Below the pieces are notes generated by a model, which saw only the letters and a list, made by a program, of their open reading frames with translations, ran no database searches and was not told where the DNA came from. A stretch of DNA of 64,000 bases, taken from assembly GCA_049323455.1 (NCBI GenBank), contig JBMONF010000065.1, positions 124,001 to 188,000 of the forward strand. The letters are read 5' to 3'. Made by a program: the position numbers and the translations under genes. The DNA comes from Hypericibacter sp049323455. GTDB lineage: Bacteria > Pseudomonadota > Alphaproteobacteria > Dongiales > Dongiaceae. Of the stretch, positions 19,105-27,638 are shown in pieces; position 1 is the stretch's first letter, and every line of letters starts with the position of its first letter.

Positions 19105-19143
19105 AAATGCCGCCCGGGTCCAAGCGGGCGGCATTTGCTTTTT
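19105..19143 (+). terminator. Rho-independent terminator downstream of rpmB
   Basis: A 12-bp perfect stem AAATGCCGCCCG / CGGGCGGCATTT (19105-19116 / 19125-19136) with an 8-nt loop is followed by GCTTTTT. The remaining 19144-19381 holds no gene or clear regulatory site apart from the AGGAGG of the next gene. Confidence 0.9.
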
Positions 19144-19381
19144 CGGGCTTCGGCCGGCGAGCGCCGGACGGGTGGCTTCGTGCCGCCCCCTTTGGGCGGG
19201 CGGGAAAAAGCGAGCGAGCGACGGGGGCGTGACCGCCGGGCGCGGGGCTGGTCAGAGCGCGTTGCCTTGGGGCATGCTTCCGGGCGGCCGACGGCGCCTC
19301 TCTCCGAGCCTGCACGCGCCTTAGGCGCTTCGTCTTCGACATCGGGAAAAATCCGGACCACCATCGAGTAGGAGGTATGCG

Positions 19382-20140
19382 ATGACGACCCCGCTTGCGC
19401 GACGCACTCTGATCGCGGGCCTGCCCCTGGCCGCGATCCTTGCCGACCCGATGCTTGCGGCCGAAGCGGCCGCGACGCTCGTGCCCGTCAGCACCCAGAC
19501 GGCCTCGGGCAAGGCCGTGAAGGCCTTCGTCGCCAAGCCGGCGAAGAAGGCGCCGGCCGTGGTTCTGATCCACGAATGGTGGGGTCTCAACGATCAGATC
19601 AAGGCGGTCGCGGCCGATCTCTCGGAGCAGGGCTACATGGCGCTCTGCGCCGATCTCTATGACGGCCGCGTGACCAGCGATGCGAGCCAGGCCGGCGCCT
19701 GGATGGAGAAGCTCGATCCGAAGCAGGCGACCGAGACGCTGGTCGCCTGGATCGAGTGGCTCAGGAAGCAGCCGGACTGCAACGGGAAAGTCGCCACGCT
19801 CGGCTGGTGCATGGGCGGCGGCTGGTCGCTCAATGCCTCGATCGCCGATCCGGTCGACGCGACGGTGATCTATTACGGCCGCGTCGACCGGCCGGCCAAG
19901 GATCTCGCCAAGCTCAAGGGGCCGGTGCTGGGCCAGTTCGCCACGCGCGACCAGTGGATCAACAAGCCGATGGTGGAAGGCTTCGTGGCGGCGATGAAGA
20001 AGGCGGGCAAGAAGCTCGAGATCCACTGGTACCAGGCCGACCACGCCTTCGCCAACCCGACGGGGAAGAACTACCAGCGGCCCGAAACCCAGCAGGCCTG
20101 GAAGCGCACGCTCGACTTCCTCAAGGCGAATCTGGGTTAG
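19382..20140 (+). CDS. Exported dienelactone hydrolase family protein
   Basis: A 252-residue alpha/beta hydrolase with a signal peptide whose n-region contains twin arginines (ARRTLIAGLPL), cleaved probably after AEAAA (about residue 30), suggesting Tat export. The catalytic triad of dienelactone hydrolases is visible: Cys in LGWCMGGG, Asp in ATRDQW and His in YQADHAFANP. The oxyanion region is VLIHEWWGLNDQIK. Substrates of periplasmic members are unknown; cytoplasmic relatives open dienelactones in chloroaromatic catabolism. A perfect AGGAGG precedes the ATG at 19382. Monocistronic between the rpmB terminator and a family C repeat. Confidence 0.9.
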   Translation: MTTPLARRTLIAGLPLAAILADPMLAAEAAATLVPVSTQTASGKAVKAFVAKPAKKAPAVVLIHEWWGLNDQIKAVAADLSEQGYMALCADLYDGRVTSDASQAGAWMEKLDPKQATETLVAWIEWLRKQPDCNGKVATLGWCMGGGWSLNASIADPVDATVIYYGRVDRPAKDLAKLKGPVLGQFATRDQWINKPMVEGFVAAMKKAGKKLEIHWYQADHAFANPTGKNYQRPETQQAWKRTLDFLKANLG

Positions 20141-20163
20141 CCACCCCTTCATCAAAGCGAGTG

Positions 20164-20234
20164 AGTGGGCCTCATCCTCGGGCAGGCTCGGGATGAGGCC
20201 CTCATGCCGAGCCTATCGAAGCATGAGGGCTGAA
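20164..20234. repeat. Dispersed intergenic repeat, family C copy 1
   Basis: Two adjacent hairpins, GCCTCATCCTCGGGCAGG...GATGAGGC and CCTCATGCCGAGCC...GCATGAGG. The related copy at 43089-43155 has the same two modules in the opposite order. Confidence 0.75.
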
Positions 20235-20288
20235 GGTCGCAGGGTCCTGGCGATCGGGGCCTGAAAGCCCCAATTCCGTCTACATTTA

Positions 20289-20384
20289 ACATTTTAAAAA
20301 TGTGTTATTTATTTAATCATCACAATTGTCCGTATTTCATTTGACTTTCCTCGCTCCGATGCGAGGTAATCAGGGCTAACCCTG
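20289..20384 (+). promoter_or_regulatory. AT-rich control region of cysH with palindromes and a candidate promoter
   Basis: An unusually AT-rich patch carries a perfect palindrome ACATTTTAAAAATGT (20289-20303). Further on are TTGACT (20341-20346) and GGTAAT (20365-20370) with an 18-nt spacer; the spacer contains the dyad CCTCGC-N6-GCGAGG (20349-20366). CAGGGCTAACCCTG (20371-20384) follows as a small hairpin. Together these look like a regulated promoter for the sulfate-assimilation gene cysH. The regulator is unknown. Confidence 0.5.
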
Positions 20385-20459
20385 CGAATTTGGCGCCGCC
20401 CGCGACCAGGGGATCGAAGGCGGCGGCGAGCCGGGGTTCTGAGGAAAGGTCAGAAGGCC

Positions 20460-21260
20460 ATGGATATCATGTTCGCCGATTGCCAGGACGCCGCGATCCC
20501 CGCATCGAACCTGCCAGACGTGCTGGCCGGGGAGCCGCGCATCCCGCTTCCCTCGGTGAAGCGCGCGCCGCTTGCCGCCTATGCCACCGATCTCGATCTG
20601 CGCTTTCGCGGCATGACGGCGCAGCAGATCCTGACCTGCGCCATCCGCGATCTTTTTCCGGGCCGCATCGCCGTGGTGTCCTCCTTCGGGGCCGAGGCGG
20701 CGGTCGTGCTGCAGCTGGTGGCCGAGATCGATCCTTGCGTGCCGGTGATCTTCCTCGAGACCGGCAAGCATTTCCACGAGACGCTCACCTATCGCGACAT
20801 CCTGGCGCTGCGCTTCGGTCTCGCCGACCTGCGCTCGATCGAGCCCGATCCCGCCGAAATCGCCGCCGAGGATCCCGACGGCGATCTGTGGAAGCGCAAT
20901 CCCGATCGCTGCTGCGCCTTGCGCAAGGTGCGTCCGCTCGAGCGCGCGCTCGCCGGCTTCGACGCCTGGATCACGGGCCGCAAGCGCTATCACGGCGGCG
21001 AGCGCGCGGCGCTTTCCTTCGCGGAAGCCGCCGGCGGGCGAATCAAGATCAATCCGCTCGCGGCGTGGAATGCGGCGGATGTCGACGAGGCCTTCAAGCG
21101 CTACAAGCTGCCGCGCCACCCGCTGTTCGACGAAGGCTATGCCTCGATCGGCTGCGCGCCCTGCACGCGGCCGTTGCTCGAAGGCGAGACCGGGCGCGAC
21201 GGGCGCTGGGCCGGCATCGACAAACGCGAATGCGGCATCCATCTCGATTACCAGATCTGA
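20460..21260 (+). CDS. cysH: Assimilatory adenylyl-sulfate reductase (CysH family)
   Basis: A 266-residue PAPS/APS reductase. SSFGAEAAVVL is the PP-loop-like nucleotide site and ETGKHFHETL follows. Two cysteine pairs, RCCALRK and GCAPCTR, are the ligands of a [4Fe-4S] cluster, which marks the APS-using type rather than the cluster-free PAPS enzyme of enterics. The catalytic cysteine is in KRECGIH near the C-terminus. It reduces adenylyl sulfate to sulfite with thioredoxin or glutathione. No cysI, cysD or cysN neighbour is present. The ATG at 20460 is preceded by AAAGGTCAGAAGG. The upstream AT-rich region suggests its own control. Confidence 0.93.
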   Translation: MDIMFADCQDAAIPASNLPDVLAGEPRIPLPSVKRAPLAAYATDLDLRFRGMTAQQILTCAIRDLFPGRIAVVSSFGAEAAVVLQLVAEIDPCVPVIFLETGKHFHETLTYRDILALRFGLADLRSIEPDPAEIAAEDPDGDLWKRNPDRCCALRKVRPLERALAGFDAWITGRKRYHGGERAALSFAEAAGGRIKINPLAAWNAADVDEAFKRYKLPRHPLFDEGYASIGCAPCTRPLLEGETGRDGRWAGIDKRECGIHLDYQI

Positions 21261-21270
21261 TTTTCTGGTT

Positions 21271-21377
21271 GTCGTTCCGGGCGGAGCGCGAAGCGCGGAG
21301 ACCCGGAACCCAAGCTTCCATCAGTCTCCGGCATGGGTCCGGGGTCGCGCGGCTTCGCCGCTTGCCCGGGACGACGC
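21271..21377. repeat. Dispersed intergenic palindromic repeat, family D
   Basis: Begins GTCGTTCCGGGCGGAGCGCG and ends CTTGCCCGGGACGACG, so its ends are roughly complementary; internal dyads GCGCGAAGCGC and GCGGCTTCGCCGC form further hairpins. It lies between convergent cysH and the phytase-like gene and may also act as a bidirectional terminator. Only one copy is seen in this window. Confidence 0.7.
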
Positions 21378-21391
21378 TGAGCTATGCGGCC

Positions 21392-22444
21392 TCACTCTCC
21401 TGCCCAGCGGAACTGCAGCAAGAGCGTGCGCTGCAGCGGGTTCTGGTTGTCGTCCGAGACGAGGAAGATGTAGGTGCCGCCGCCGGGCGCGGGCTCGGCC
21501 GCGACCGCCTCGAAATTGTCGACCGTCAGCGGCAATCGCCATTCGGCGATCGGCTCGGGTACGAGCCGGGCGCCCGGCCCGATCGATGACGCCGCCAGCC
21601 GCGACAGCCGCACCGCCGGCCCCTCGGCCTTGGTGAAGCTGCGCTCGACCAGCAGCAGGTCGCCCGAGGGGAGCAGGGCCAGCGAGGTCGGGCGGAAACG
21701 GCCGGTGCGCGCCAGCGTGAGCCGCTTCCAGGCACCGGGTCGGCCGACCCAGCCCGCGCTGCCCTGGGTCTGGTTCTCCCTGCCTTCGGCCAATAGCAGC
21801 AATCGTCCGTCGGGCAGCGCGGCCATCGCCTCGATGCCGTTGTTCTCCGGCAGATCCGCGATGGCGGCGGGTGCCGGATAGAGCGAGGCCGGGCCTGGCG
21901 GCGCCGCCGTGCCGTCTGCGCCGCCGTCATAGGCCCATACGCGGTGGTGCCGCTCGAGCCCGACCAGCCACTGCCCGTCGGCAAGCCGCGTCAGCGCCTC
22001 GGCATCGGCCTCCTTCTTCTTGGCGCCAACCGCTCGTCCTCTCTCGTCGAGCAGCGGTGCCGCCTCGGCCGCGCCGACGCCGCTGAGCCGGCCCTGCGGA
22101 TCGCGGACCAGGGCAAGCCGCCACCACCAGCCGATATCGCTCACGGCCAGAAGCGCGGTCCCGTCGGCTGCCAGATGCATGTCGGAAAGCCCGCCGAAGG
22201 GAGCGCTGGGCGCCTGCGGCATCAGGCTTGGCGCCGGCATCAGGGAGAAGCCGGCCACATAGTCGAGCGCGCCGACTTGGGCAACCGCCGGATGGACCGG
22301 GTCGAGCGCCACCGGCTGGGCCTGAAGCGCCAGCTCGGCGGCGGTGAGGTGGTGCGCCCGCGGCAGGCCCAGCACCGCCAGCAGCAGCAACGCGACCGAG
22401 AGGGCATGAAGAACGAGCGGGCGGCGCTGGCGGGCCGGCCGCAT
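21392..22444 (-). CDS. Secreted phytase-like esterase-family beta-propeller protein
   Basis: A 350-residue exported protein. The N-terminus has a hydrophobic signal (about 12-28, ALSVALLLLAVLGL). The body contains FGGLSDMHLAADGTALLAVSD, EADAEALTRLADGQWLVGLER, DLPENNGIEAMAALPDGRLL and a C-terminal VDNFEAVAAEP...IFLVSDDNQNPLQRT, the pattern of the 'esterase-like activity of phytase' family (PF13449-type). The acidic motifs probably bind Ca2+. Its activity is not established. It starts 8 nt after cobT ends on the same strand, so it is probably the last gene of the J-domain-cobS-cobT operon, although no role in cobalamin synthesis is known. Confidence 0.82.
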   Translation of the reverse strand: MRPARQRRPLVLHALSVALLLLAVLGLPRAHHLTAAELALQAQPVALDPVHPAVAQVGALDYVAGFSLMPAPSLMPQAPSAPFGGLSDMHLAADGTALLAVSDIGWWWRLALVRDPQGRLSGVGAAEAAPLLDERGRAVGAKKKEADAEALTRLADGQWLVGLERHHRVWAYDGGADGTAAPPGPASLYPAPAAIADLPENNGIEAMAALPDGRLLLLAEGRENQTQGSAGWVGRPGAWKRLTLARTGRFRPTSLALLPSGDLLLVERSFTKAEGPAVRLSRLAASSIGPGARLVPEPIAEWRLPLTVDNFEAVAAEPAPGGGTYIFLVSDDNQNPLQRTLLLQFRWAGE

Positions 22445-22452
22445 CGCGCGTG

Positions 22453-24321
22453 TCAGTGCAGACGAGTGCGCTGGCCGGCGGCGCGTGCGGTGCGCGGCCG
22501 CGCCTTCTCCTCGTCGAACAGCTCGGCCAGCTTCTCCATCATGGTGCCGCCCAGCTGCTCGGCATCGACGATCGTCACCGCGCGCCGGTAGTAGCGCGTC
22601 ACGTCGTGACCGATGCCGATGGCGATGAGCTCGACCGGCGAGCGCGTCTCGATCCAGTCGATGACCTCGCGCAAGTGCCGCTCGAGATAGTTGCCCGGAT
22701 TGACCGAGAGCGTGGAATCGTCCACCGGCGCGCCGTCGGAGATCACCATCAGGATGCGCCGCTGCTCGGGGCGCGCCAGGAGGCGCTCATGCGCCCACAG
22801 CAGCGCCTCGCCGTCGATGTTCTCCTTGAGGATGCCCTCGCGCAGCATGAGGCCGAGGCTCTTGCGCGCGCGCCGCCAGGGCGCGTCGGCCGGCTTGTAG
22901 ACGATATGCCTCAGGTCGTTGAGCCGTCCCGGATTGGCCGGCTTGCCGCCGGCGAGCCAGCGCTCGCGCGACTGCCCGCCCTTCCACATGCGCGTGGTGA
23001 AGCCCAGGACCTCGACCTTGACGCCGCAGCGCTCGAGCGTGCGCGCCAGGATGTCGGCGCTCATGGCGGCGACCGTGATCGGCCGGCCGCGCATCGAGCC
23101 CGAATTGTCGATCAGCAGCGTCACCACCGTGTCGCGGAACTCCATGTCCTTTTCGCGCTTGAAGGAGAGCGGCAGGACCGGATTGACGACGACGCGGCTG
23201 AGCTTGGCGGTGTCGAGCAGGCCTTCCTCGATGTCGAACTCCCAGGAGCGCGACTGCTGCGCCATGAGCCGGCGCTGCAGCCGGTTGGCGAGCTTGCCGA
23301 CCACCGCCTGCAGATGCTGGAGCTGCTGGTCGAGGAGCTGGCGCAGGCGCCCCAGCTCGTCGGGATCGCACAGGTCGGCCGCCTCCACCACCTCGTCATA
23401 GTCCTGGCAGTAGGCCTTGTAGGCCGGCTCGCCGCGGCTGTTCTTGAGATCGAACTCGGGCGGCCGGCCGGGGCGGCCAGGGGCCTCCTCCTCGGCGTCG
23501 GTCAACTCCTCGGACGAAGCCTCCGTCTCCTGCGCCTCGGCGTCCTCCTGGCCGCGATCGCCGGCTTCGGTCTCGAGCGCGGCGGCCTCGGCTTTCTGCT
23601 GCTCGCCGCCCTGCCCTCGGGTCTGGTCGGTATCGTCCTGCTGGTCGTTCTGTTCGCTCTCCTCGCGGTCCTCGGGCTGCAGGTCCTCGGGCCCCAGGTC
23701 GACATCGAGATCGGAAAGCAGCTGGCGCGCCGCCTTGGCATAGGCGCGCTGATCTTCGGCGCTGCCGGCCATGCGGCGGAGATCGGCCAGAACCTTGTCG
23801 CCCAGCACCGGCTTCCACAGCTCGACGATGCGCTTGGCCGCGGTCGGGACGGGTCGGCCGGTCATGGCCTCGCGCGCCATCAGGCGCAAGACCTCGGCCA
23901 GCGGCGCCTGCTCGCGCTCGGTGACGCGCGCATAGCCCTTCTGGTGGCAATGCTCCTCCAGGGCGGCGGCGAGGTTCTCGCCGACGCCCACCATGTGGCG
24001 CGAGCCCACCGCCTCGACCCGGGCCTGCTCGACCGCGTCGAAGATCTGCCGGCCCATCTCGCTCTTGGGCGCCTCGCGGCGGTGGGTTTCGGCGTCGTGG
24101 AGCCTGAGCTTGAGCGCGATCGCGTCGGCTTCGCCGCGCACCTGCGCCACCTCGGCCGTCGGCAGGTCGCGCGCCGGCAGCGGCAGCCTGGCCTCGGCAC
24201 CGGAGAGCCCGTGCTGGCCGGGCGCGAAGGTGACGTTGATCTCGGTGCGGCGCGCGATCGCGCGCATCGTCGCCGCGGTGACGCGCCGGAAACCTTCGAC
24301 TGCGCTCTCGTTCTGGGCCAT
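22453..24321 (-). CDS. cobT: Cobaltochelatase subunit CobT
   Basis: A 622-residue subunit of the aerobic cobalt chelatase CobNST, which inserts Co2+ into hydrogenobyrinic acid a,c-diamide at the cost of ATP. An N-terminal helical region is followed by a very acidic Glu/Asp/Gln-rich linker (about 205-285) and a C-terminal von Willebrand A domain with the MIDAS motif LIDNSGSMRG, then VISDGAPVDD. It pairs with CobS, encoded 20 nt upstream in the same direction. The catalytic subunit CobN is not in the window. Full length. Confidence 0.95.
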   Translation of the reverse strand: MAQNESAVEGFRRVTAATMRAIARRTEINVTFAPGQHGLSGAEARLPLPARDLPTAEVAQVRGEADAIALKLRLHDAETHRREAPKSEMGRQIFDAVEQARVEAVGSRHMVGVGENLAAALEEHCHQKGYARVTEREQAPLAEVLRLMAREAMTGRPVPTAAKRIVELWKPVLGDKVLADLRRMAGSAEDQRAYAKAARQLLSDLDVDLGPEDLQPEDREESEQNDQQDDTDQTRGQGGEQQKAEAAALETEAGDRGQEDAEAQETEASSEELTDAEEEAPGRPGRPPEFDLKNSRGEPAYKAYCQDYDEVVEAADLCDPDELGRLRQLLDQQLQHLQAVVGKLANRLQRRLMAQQSRSWEFDIEEGLLDTAKLSRVVVNPVLPLSFKREKDMEFRDTVVTLLIDNSGSMRGRPITVAAMSADILARTLERCGVKVEVLGFTTRMWKGGQSRERWLAGGKPANPGRLNDLRHIVYKPADAPWRRARKSLGLMLREGILKENIDGEALLWAHERLLARPEQRRILMVISDGAPVDDSTLSVNPGNYLERHLREVIDWIETRSPVELIAIGIGHDVTRYYRRAVTIVDAEQLGGTMMEKLAELFDEEKARPRTARAAGQRTRLH

Positions 24322-24341
24322 GCGTTCCTATGCGAGGACGC

Positions 24342-25334
24342 CTAGACGAGCTGGGTCTTGCCGGCCTGCTTGAGTTCGGTGCCGAAGCAGCGCTGATAGT
24401 ACTCGGCCACCGTGGCGCGCTCGATATCGTCGCACTTGTTGAGGAACGTCACCTTGAAGGCGAAGGCGACGTCGTTGAAGATGCGTGCGTTCTCGGCCCA
24501 GGTGATCACGGTGCGCGGCGACATGACCGTGGAGATGTCGCCGGCGATGAAGCCCGAGCGCGTCAGATCCGCCAGCGCCACCATGGCCGAGATGGTCTTG
24601 CGACCCTGTTCCGTGTCGTAGCTCGGCGCCTTGGCCAGCACGATGTTCACCTCGTCGTCGTGCGGCAGGTAGTTGAGGGTGGCCACGATGTTCCAGCGGT
24701 CCATCTGGCCCTGGTTGATCTGCTGCGTGCCGTGATAGAGGCCCGAGGTGTCGCCGAGCCCGATGGTGTTGGCGGTCGCGAACAGCCGGAAGGCCGGATG
24801 CGGCCGGATCACCTTGTTCTGGTCGAGCAGCGTCAGCTTGCCCTCGACCTCGAGCACGCGCTGGATCACGAACATCACGTCCGGGCGGCCCGCATCGTAT
24901 TCGTCGAACACCAGCGCGGTCGGGTGCTGCAACGCCCAGGGCAACAGGCCTTCGCGGTACTCCGTCACCTGCTTGCCCTCGCGCAGCACGATCGCGTCCT
25001 TGCCGATCAGGTCGATGCGGCTGATGTGGCTGTCGAGATTAATGCGGATGCAGGGCCAGTTGAGCCGCGCGGCCACCTGCTCGATGTGGGTCGACTTGCC
25101 GGTGCCGTGATAGCCCTGGATCAGGACGCGCCGGTTGTAGGCGAATCCGGCCAGGATCGCGAGCGTGGTGTCGTGATCGAAGCGATAGGCCTCGTCGACG
25201 TCGGGCACATGCTCCGAGGGCTGGCTGAAGGCAGGCACCTGCATGTCGCAGTCGAGCCCGAAGGTCTGCTGCACCGAGATGGTGATGTCAGGCAGCTGCG
25301 GCTGCCCGTTGGGCGTGGTCGTTTCGATTGCCAT
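24342..25334 (-). CDS. cobS: Cobaltochelatase AAA+ subunit CobS
   Basis: A 330-residue MoxR-like AAA+ ATPase. Walker A is GYHGTGKST (about residue 77), Walker B is ALVFDEYDAG, and sensor residues lie in RLFATANTIGLGD. CobS and CobT form the ring complex that powers CobN in the oxygen-dependent cobalamin pathway. It is preceded on the same strand by the J-domain gene (46-nt gap) and followed by cobT. This implies that the organism makes its own B12, consistent with the mutase and meaB in the window. Confidence 0.96.
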   Translation of the reverse strand: MAIETTTPNGQPQLPDITISVQQTFGLDCDMQVPAFSQPSEHVPDVDEAYRFDHDTTLAILAGFAYNRRVLIQGYHGTGKSTHIEQVAARLNWPCIRINLDSHISRIDLIGKDAIVLREGKQVTEYREGLLPWALQHPTALVFDEYDAGRPDVMFVIQRVLEVEGKLTLLDQNKVIRPHPAFRLFATANTIGLGDTSGLYHGTQQINQGQMDRWNIVATLNYLPHDDEVNIVLAKAPSYDTEQGRKTISAMVALADLTRSGFIAGDISTVMSPRTVITWAENARIFNDVAFAFKVTFLNKCDDIERATVAEYYQRCFGTELKQAGKTQLV

Positions 25335-25380
25335 TCGTTTCTATCCGAGTGTCGGGGGCCGGCGAGGCCCGCCTATTGCG

Positions 25381-25959
25381 TCAAAAGAGCGCGCTGTTCT
25401 TCAGCGTGCTGTAAGCCAGATTGACCAGTTTGAGTTGCTCTTCCGCCGCCTTGTCGCCGCCATTAGCGTCGGGGTGAAGCTGCTTGGCAAGGCCCTTGTA
25501 ACGGGCTTTGACCTCGTTCCATGTCACGCCGGGCTTGAGCTGGAGGACACGGAACGCCTGCTGCTCGGCCGGGCCCGCCTTCACCGTCTGTCCCTCCGCC
25601 GAGCGGGCGGTTCGCTCCTCGGGGTCGAGCCCCATGGCGCGCCAGAAGGCGCGATCGATCTCCTCCGGGCGAGGTATGCGCCAACCGCCGAGCGGCCATG
25701 TCGGCCGGTCCCACACCGTATCGCGGCGGATCTGGTGCTCGATCTCCTCGGGGCCCATGCCCTCGAAATAATTCCAGGCCTTGTTGTAGGCCCGCACATG
25801 CTCGAGACAAAAACGGAAATAGTCGTTAAGCCGGTCGCGCGACTTGGGCGCCCGGTAAAGGCCTGGCTGATCGCAATCCATATGGTCGCAGGGCGGCGCC
25901 AGGGGCTCGGAGGCCCGTTCTTCCTCCCAGCGACATGTGGTGGTTTTCGGTCTCGACAT
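25381..25959 (-). CDS. J-domain (DnaJ-like) protein
   Basis: A 192-residue protein with a C-terminal J domain (about 130-192) containing QLHPDANGGD, so the HPD tripeptide needed for DnaK stimulation is intact. The N-terminal part has CDHMDCDQPGLYRAP and FCLEHVRAYNKAWNYFEGM, a small Cys/His cluster that might bind metal, followed by a conserved linker. This form is a recurring neighbour of cobS and bolA in alphaproteobacteria (my recollection). It probably recruits Hsp70 to a specific client; CobS/CobT assembly is conceivable but unproven. No G/F or zinc-finger DnaJ domains are present. Confidence 0.88.
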   Translation of the reverse strand: MSRPKTTTCRWEEERASEPLAPPCDHMDCDQPGLYRAPKSRDRLNDYFRFCLEHVRAYNKAWNYFEGMGPEEIEHQIRRDTVWDRPTWPLGGWRIPRPEEIDRAFWRAMGLDPEERTARSAEGQTVKAGPAEQQAFRVLQLKPGVTWNEVKARYKGLAKQLHPDANGGDKAAEEQLKLVNLAYSTLKNSALF

Positions 25960-26035
25960 GCACAGAGTATGGGGACCCGGTTCCGGTGTTGCAAGCGAGG
26001 GCCTTCAGGCCGCTCTCCGGCCCCGGGGGGCGAGC

Positions 26036-26959
26036 TCAGTTTCTCGGCTCCCGCGGTTTCGATTCGACCAGCGCCAGGCCACCCAGGATCAGGACGAAGC
26101 CGAGCATGAGAGACAGGGAAGGCCGCTCGCCCAGCGTCAGGGCGGCGCTGGCGAGCCCCATGACCGGCACGGCGAGAAAGGCGAGCGAGGCGGTCAGGGC
26201 CGGCAGCCGCCGCGTGACGGTGACCGCGGCCCAATAGCAGAAGCCCGATGTGATCGGGCCGTTATAGGCCAGCACCATGAGGCTCGCCGGCGACCAGTCG
26301 ATCGACCTCGGGCCTTCCGCGACCAGCGCGATGGCAAGAAGCGGCAGCGCGCCAAGCAGGAGCTGCCACGGGGCCAGCTCGAGCGCCGTTGCCTGCCAGC
26401 GGTGCCCCCGGACATGAAGGATGGCAAGGGCCCAGAAGAAGGCGCCGGCGAGCAGCAGCGCATTGCCCTTGAGCGCCTCGGCATCGTTCCAGTCGAAGCT
26501 GCCCGGCTCGAACAGCAGCAACAGGCCGGCAAGCCCGAGGCCCAGCCCCGCAAGCTTGCGCCGGCTGAGCCGTTCGCCGAGCAGGAATGCTGCGCCCGGT
26601 GCTACCCAGAGCGGCGTGGTATAGGCGAGCACGGCCGAGCGCCCGGCGGGCACATGGACCAGGCCGAGATTGACCAGGGCGAGGAAGGCGCCCATCTGCA
26701 GCAGCCCGACGCTTGCCACCACCGGCCAGTCGGCCCGCGCCGGCAGGACCAGGCGGCGTTGGAAGGCCAGGATCAGCGCCAGGCTCGCCGAACCAAGAAG
26801 GAGTCTGATGCCGCCGAACCAGAAGGGTGGCACCGAAGCGAGTCCCACCTTCATGATCGGCCAATTGATGCCCCACAGCACCACGATGGCTGCCAGCAGC
26901 ATGAATGCGTCGCGGCGCTCGCCTGCTTGTGACACGGATCCGGAAGCCGTCGCCTTCAT
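26036..26959 (-). CDS. EamA/DMT-family transporter
   Basis: A 307-residue inner-membrane protein with about ten TM helices arranged as two EamA repeats; motifs include VLWGINWPIMKVGL in helix 1, AYTTPLWVAPGAAFLLGERL closing repeat 1 and AALTLGERPSLSLMLGF closing repeat 2. Members of the drug/metabolite transporter superfamily mostly export amino acids or metabolites; the substrate cannot be predicted. The ATG at 26959 follows AGGTGAG; an in-frame ATG 24 nt upstream is possible. It sits between the J-domain gene and bolA, which I recall as close neighbours elsewhere, so it may be a local insertion. Confidence 0.9.
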   Translation of the reverse strand: MKATASGSVSQAGERRDAFMLLAAIVVLWGINWPIMKVGLASVPPFWFGGIRLLLGSASLALILAFQRRLVLPARADWPVVASVGLLQMGAFLALVNLGLVHVPAGRSAVLAYTTPLWVAPGAAFLLGERLSRRKLAGLGLGLAGLLLLFEPGSFDWNDAEALKGNALLLAGAFFWALAILHVRGHRWQATALELAPWQLLLGALPLLAIALVAEGPRSIDWSPASLMVLAYNGPITSGFCYWAAVTVTRRLPALTASLAFLAVPVMGLASAALTLGERPSLSLMLGFVLILGGLALVESKPREPRN

Positions 26960-27112
26960 CGTCTCACCTGAGCCATCGCGCATCGGCAGTGCGCGGTTGA
27001 TTCGCCGGGACCGAGGGAGTAAAGCCGCACCGACATGGCGAGGAAAGATCGGCACCATCCCGGATCGATCGCGCAATGAGCCGATAAATATGAATGATGA
27101 TGGATTGAGGCA

Positions 27113-27400
27113 ATGACCGGATCGGTGGCACGTTCGATCGAAACCAAGCTCAAGGCGGCGCTGGCGCCGACCCGGCTCAAGGTCATCGACGAGTCCGGCC
27201 TGCATGTGGGCCATGCAGGCGCTCGGCCCGGCGGCGAGAGCCATTTCCGCGTCGAAATCGAGTCCGCGGCCTTCGCCGGCCTTTCGCGCCTCGAGCGTCA
27301 GCGCCGCGTGTACGCGATCCTCGCGGCCGAACTCTCTGGACCGGTTCATGCGTTGTCGCTGGCGCTGGCGGCGCCGGGCGAGCGAAGCGCCGAGCGATGA
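27113..27400 (+). CDS. BolA family protein
   Basis: A 95-residue BolA-fold protein. LKVIDESGLHVGH and ESHFRVEIES include the conserved His and the class II KH-like core; SRLERQRRVYAIL is the helix containing the usual R/QRH region, and VHALSLALAAPGE ends the domain. BolA proteins partner with monothiol glutaredoxins in Fe-S and iron regulation. It is divergent from the EamA gene and in the same neighbourhood as the J-domain protein. GAGGCA lies directly before the ATG. Confidence 0.93.
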   Translation: MTGSVARSIETKLKAALAPTRLKVIDESGLHVGHAGARPGGESHFRVEIESAAFAGLSRLERQRRVYAILAAELSGPVHALSLALAAPGERSAER

Positions 27401-27577
27401 CGCTTCGACGGCACGCCGGCGAGCGAGGCGACCGCGCCCTCGACCGCATCCTTTTGTGGCGTGTTTTCTCCACCCGGCCAGATTGACCGTCCGCCCGTCG
27501 CAGCGTTCCATCACGTCGGCCGCGCCGCATGGATAAAATTTGCGCTAAAGCTTGCGACAACCGATGCAAGAAATCGT

Positions 27578-27606
27578 TTGTTCGCTCCGTCGCGGGGTTG
27601 TAGATT
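27578..27606 (+). promoter_or_regulatory. Candidate sigma70 promoter of the ribbon-helix-helix gene
   Basis: TTGTTC (27578-27583) and TAGATT (27601-27606) are separated by exactly 17 nt and end 32 nt before the ATG at 27639. The rest of the 238-nt gap after bolA contains no other recognisable feature. Confidence 0.45.
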
Positions 27607-27638
27607 GCGCCGGGGGTTTCAACTCGTTCAAGAAAACC

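Noticed and set aside
27401..27638. A tRNA or small RNA gene in the bolA-RHH gap
   Set aside because: No cloverleaf-compatible stems or conserved TTC loop; only the candidate promoter is supported.
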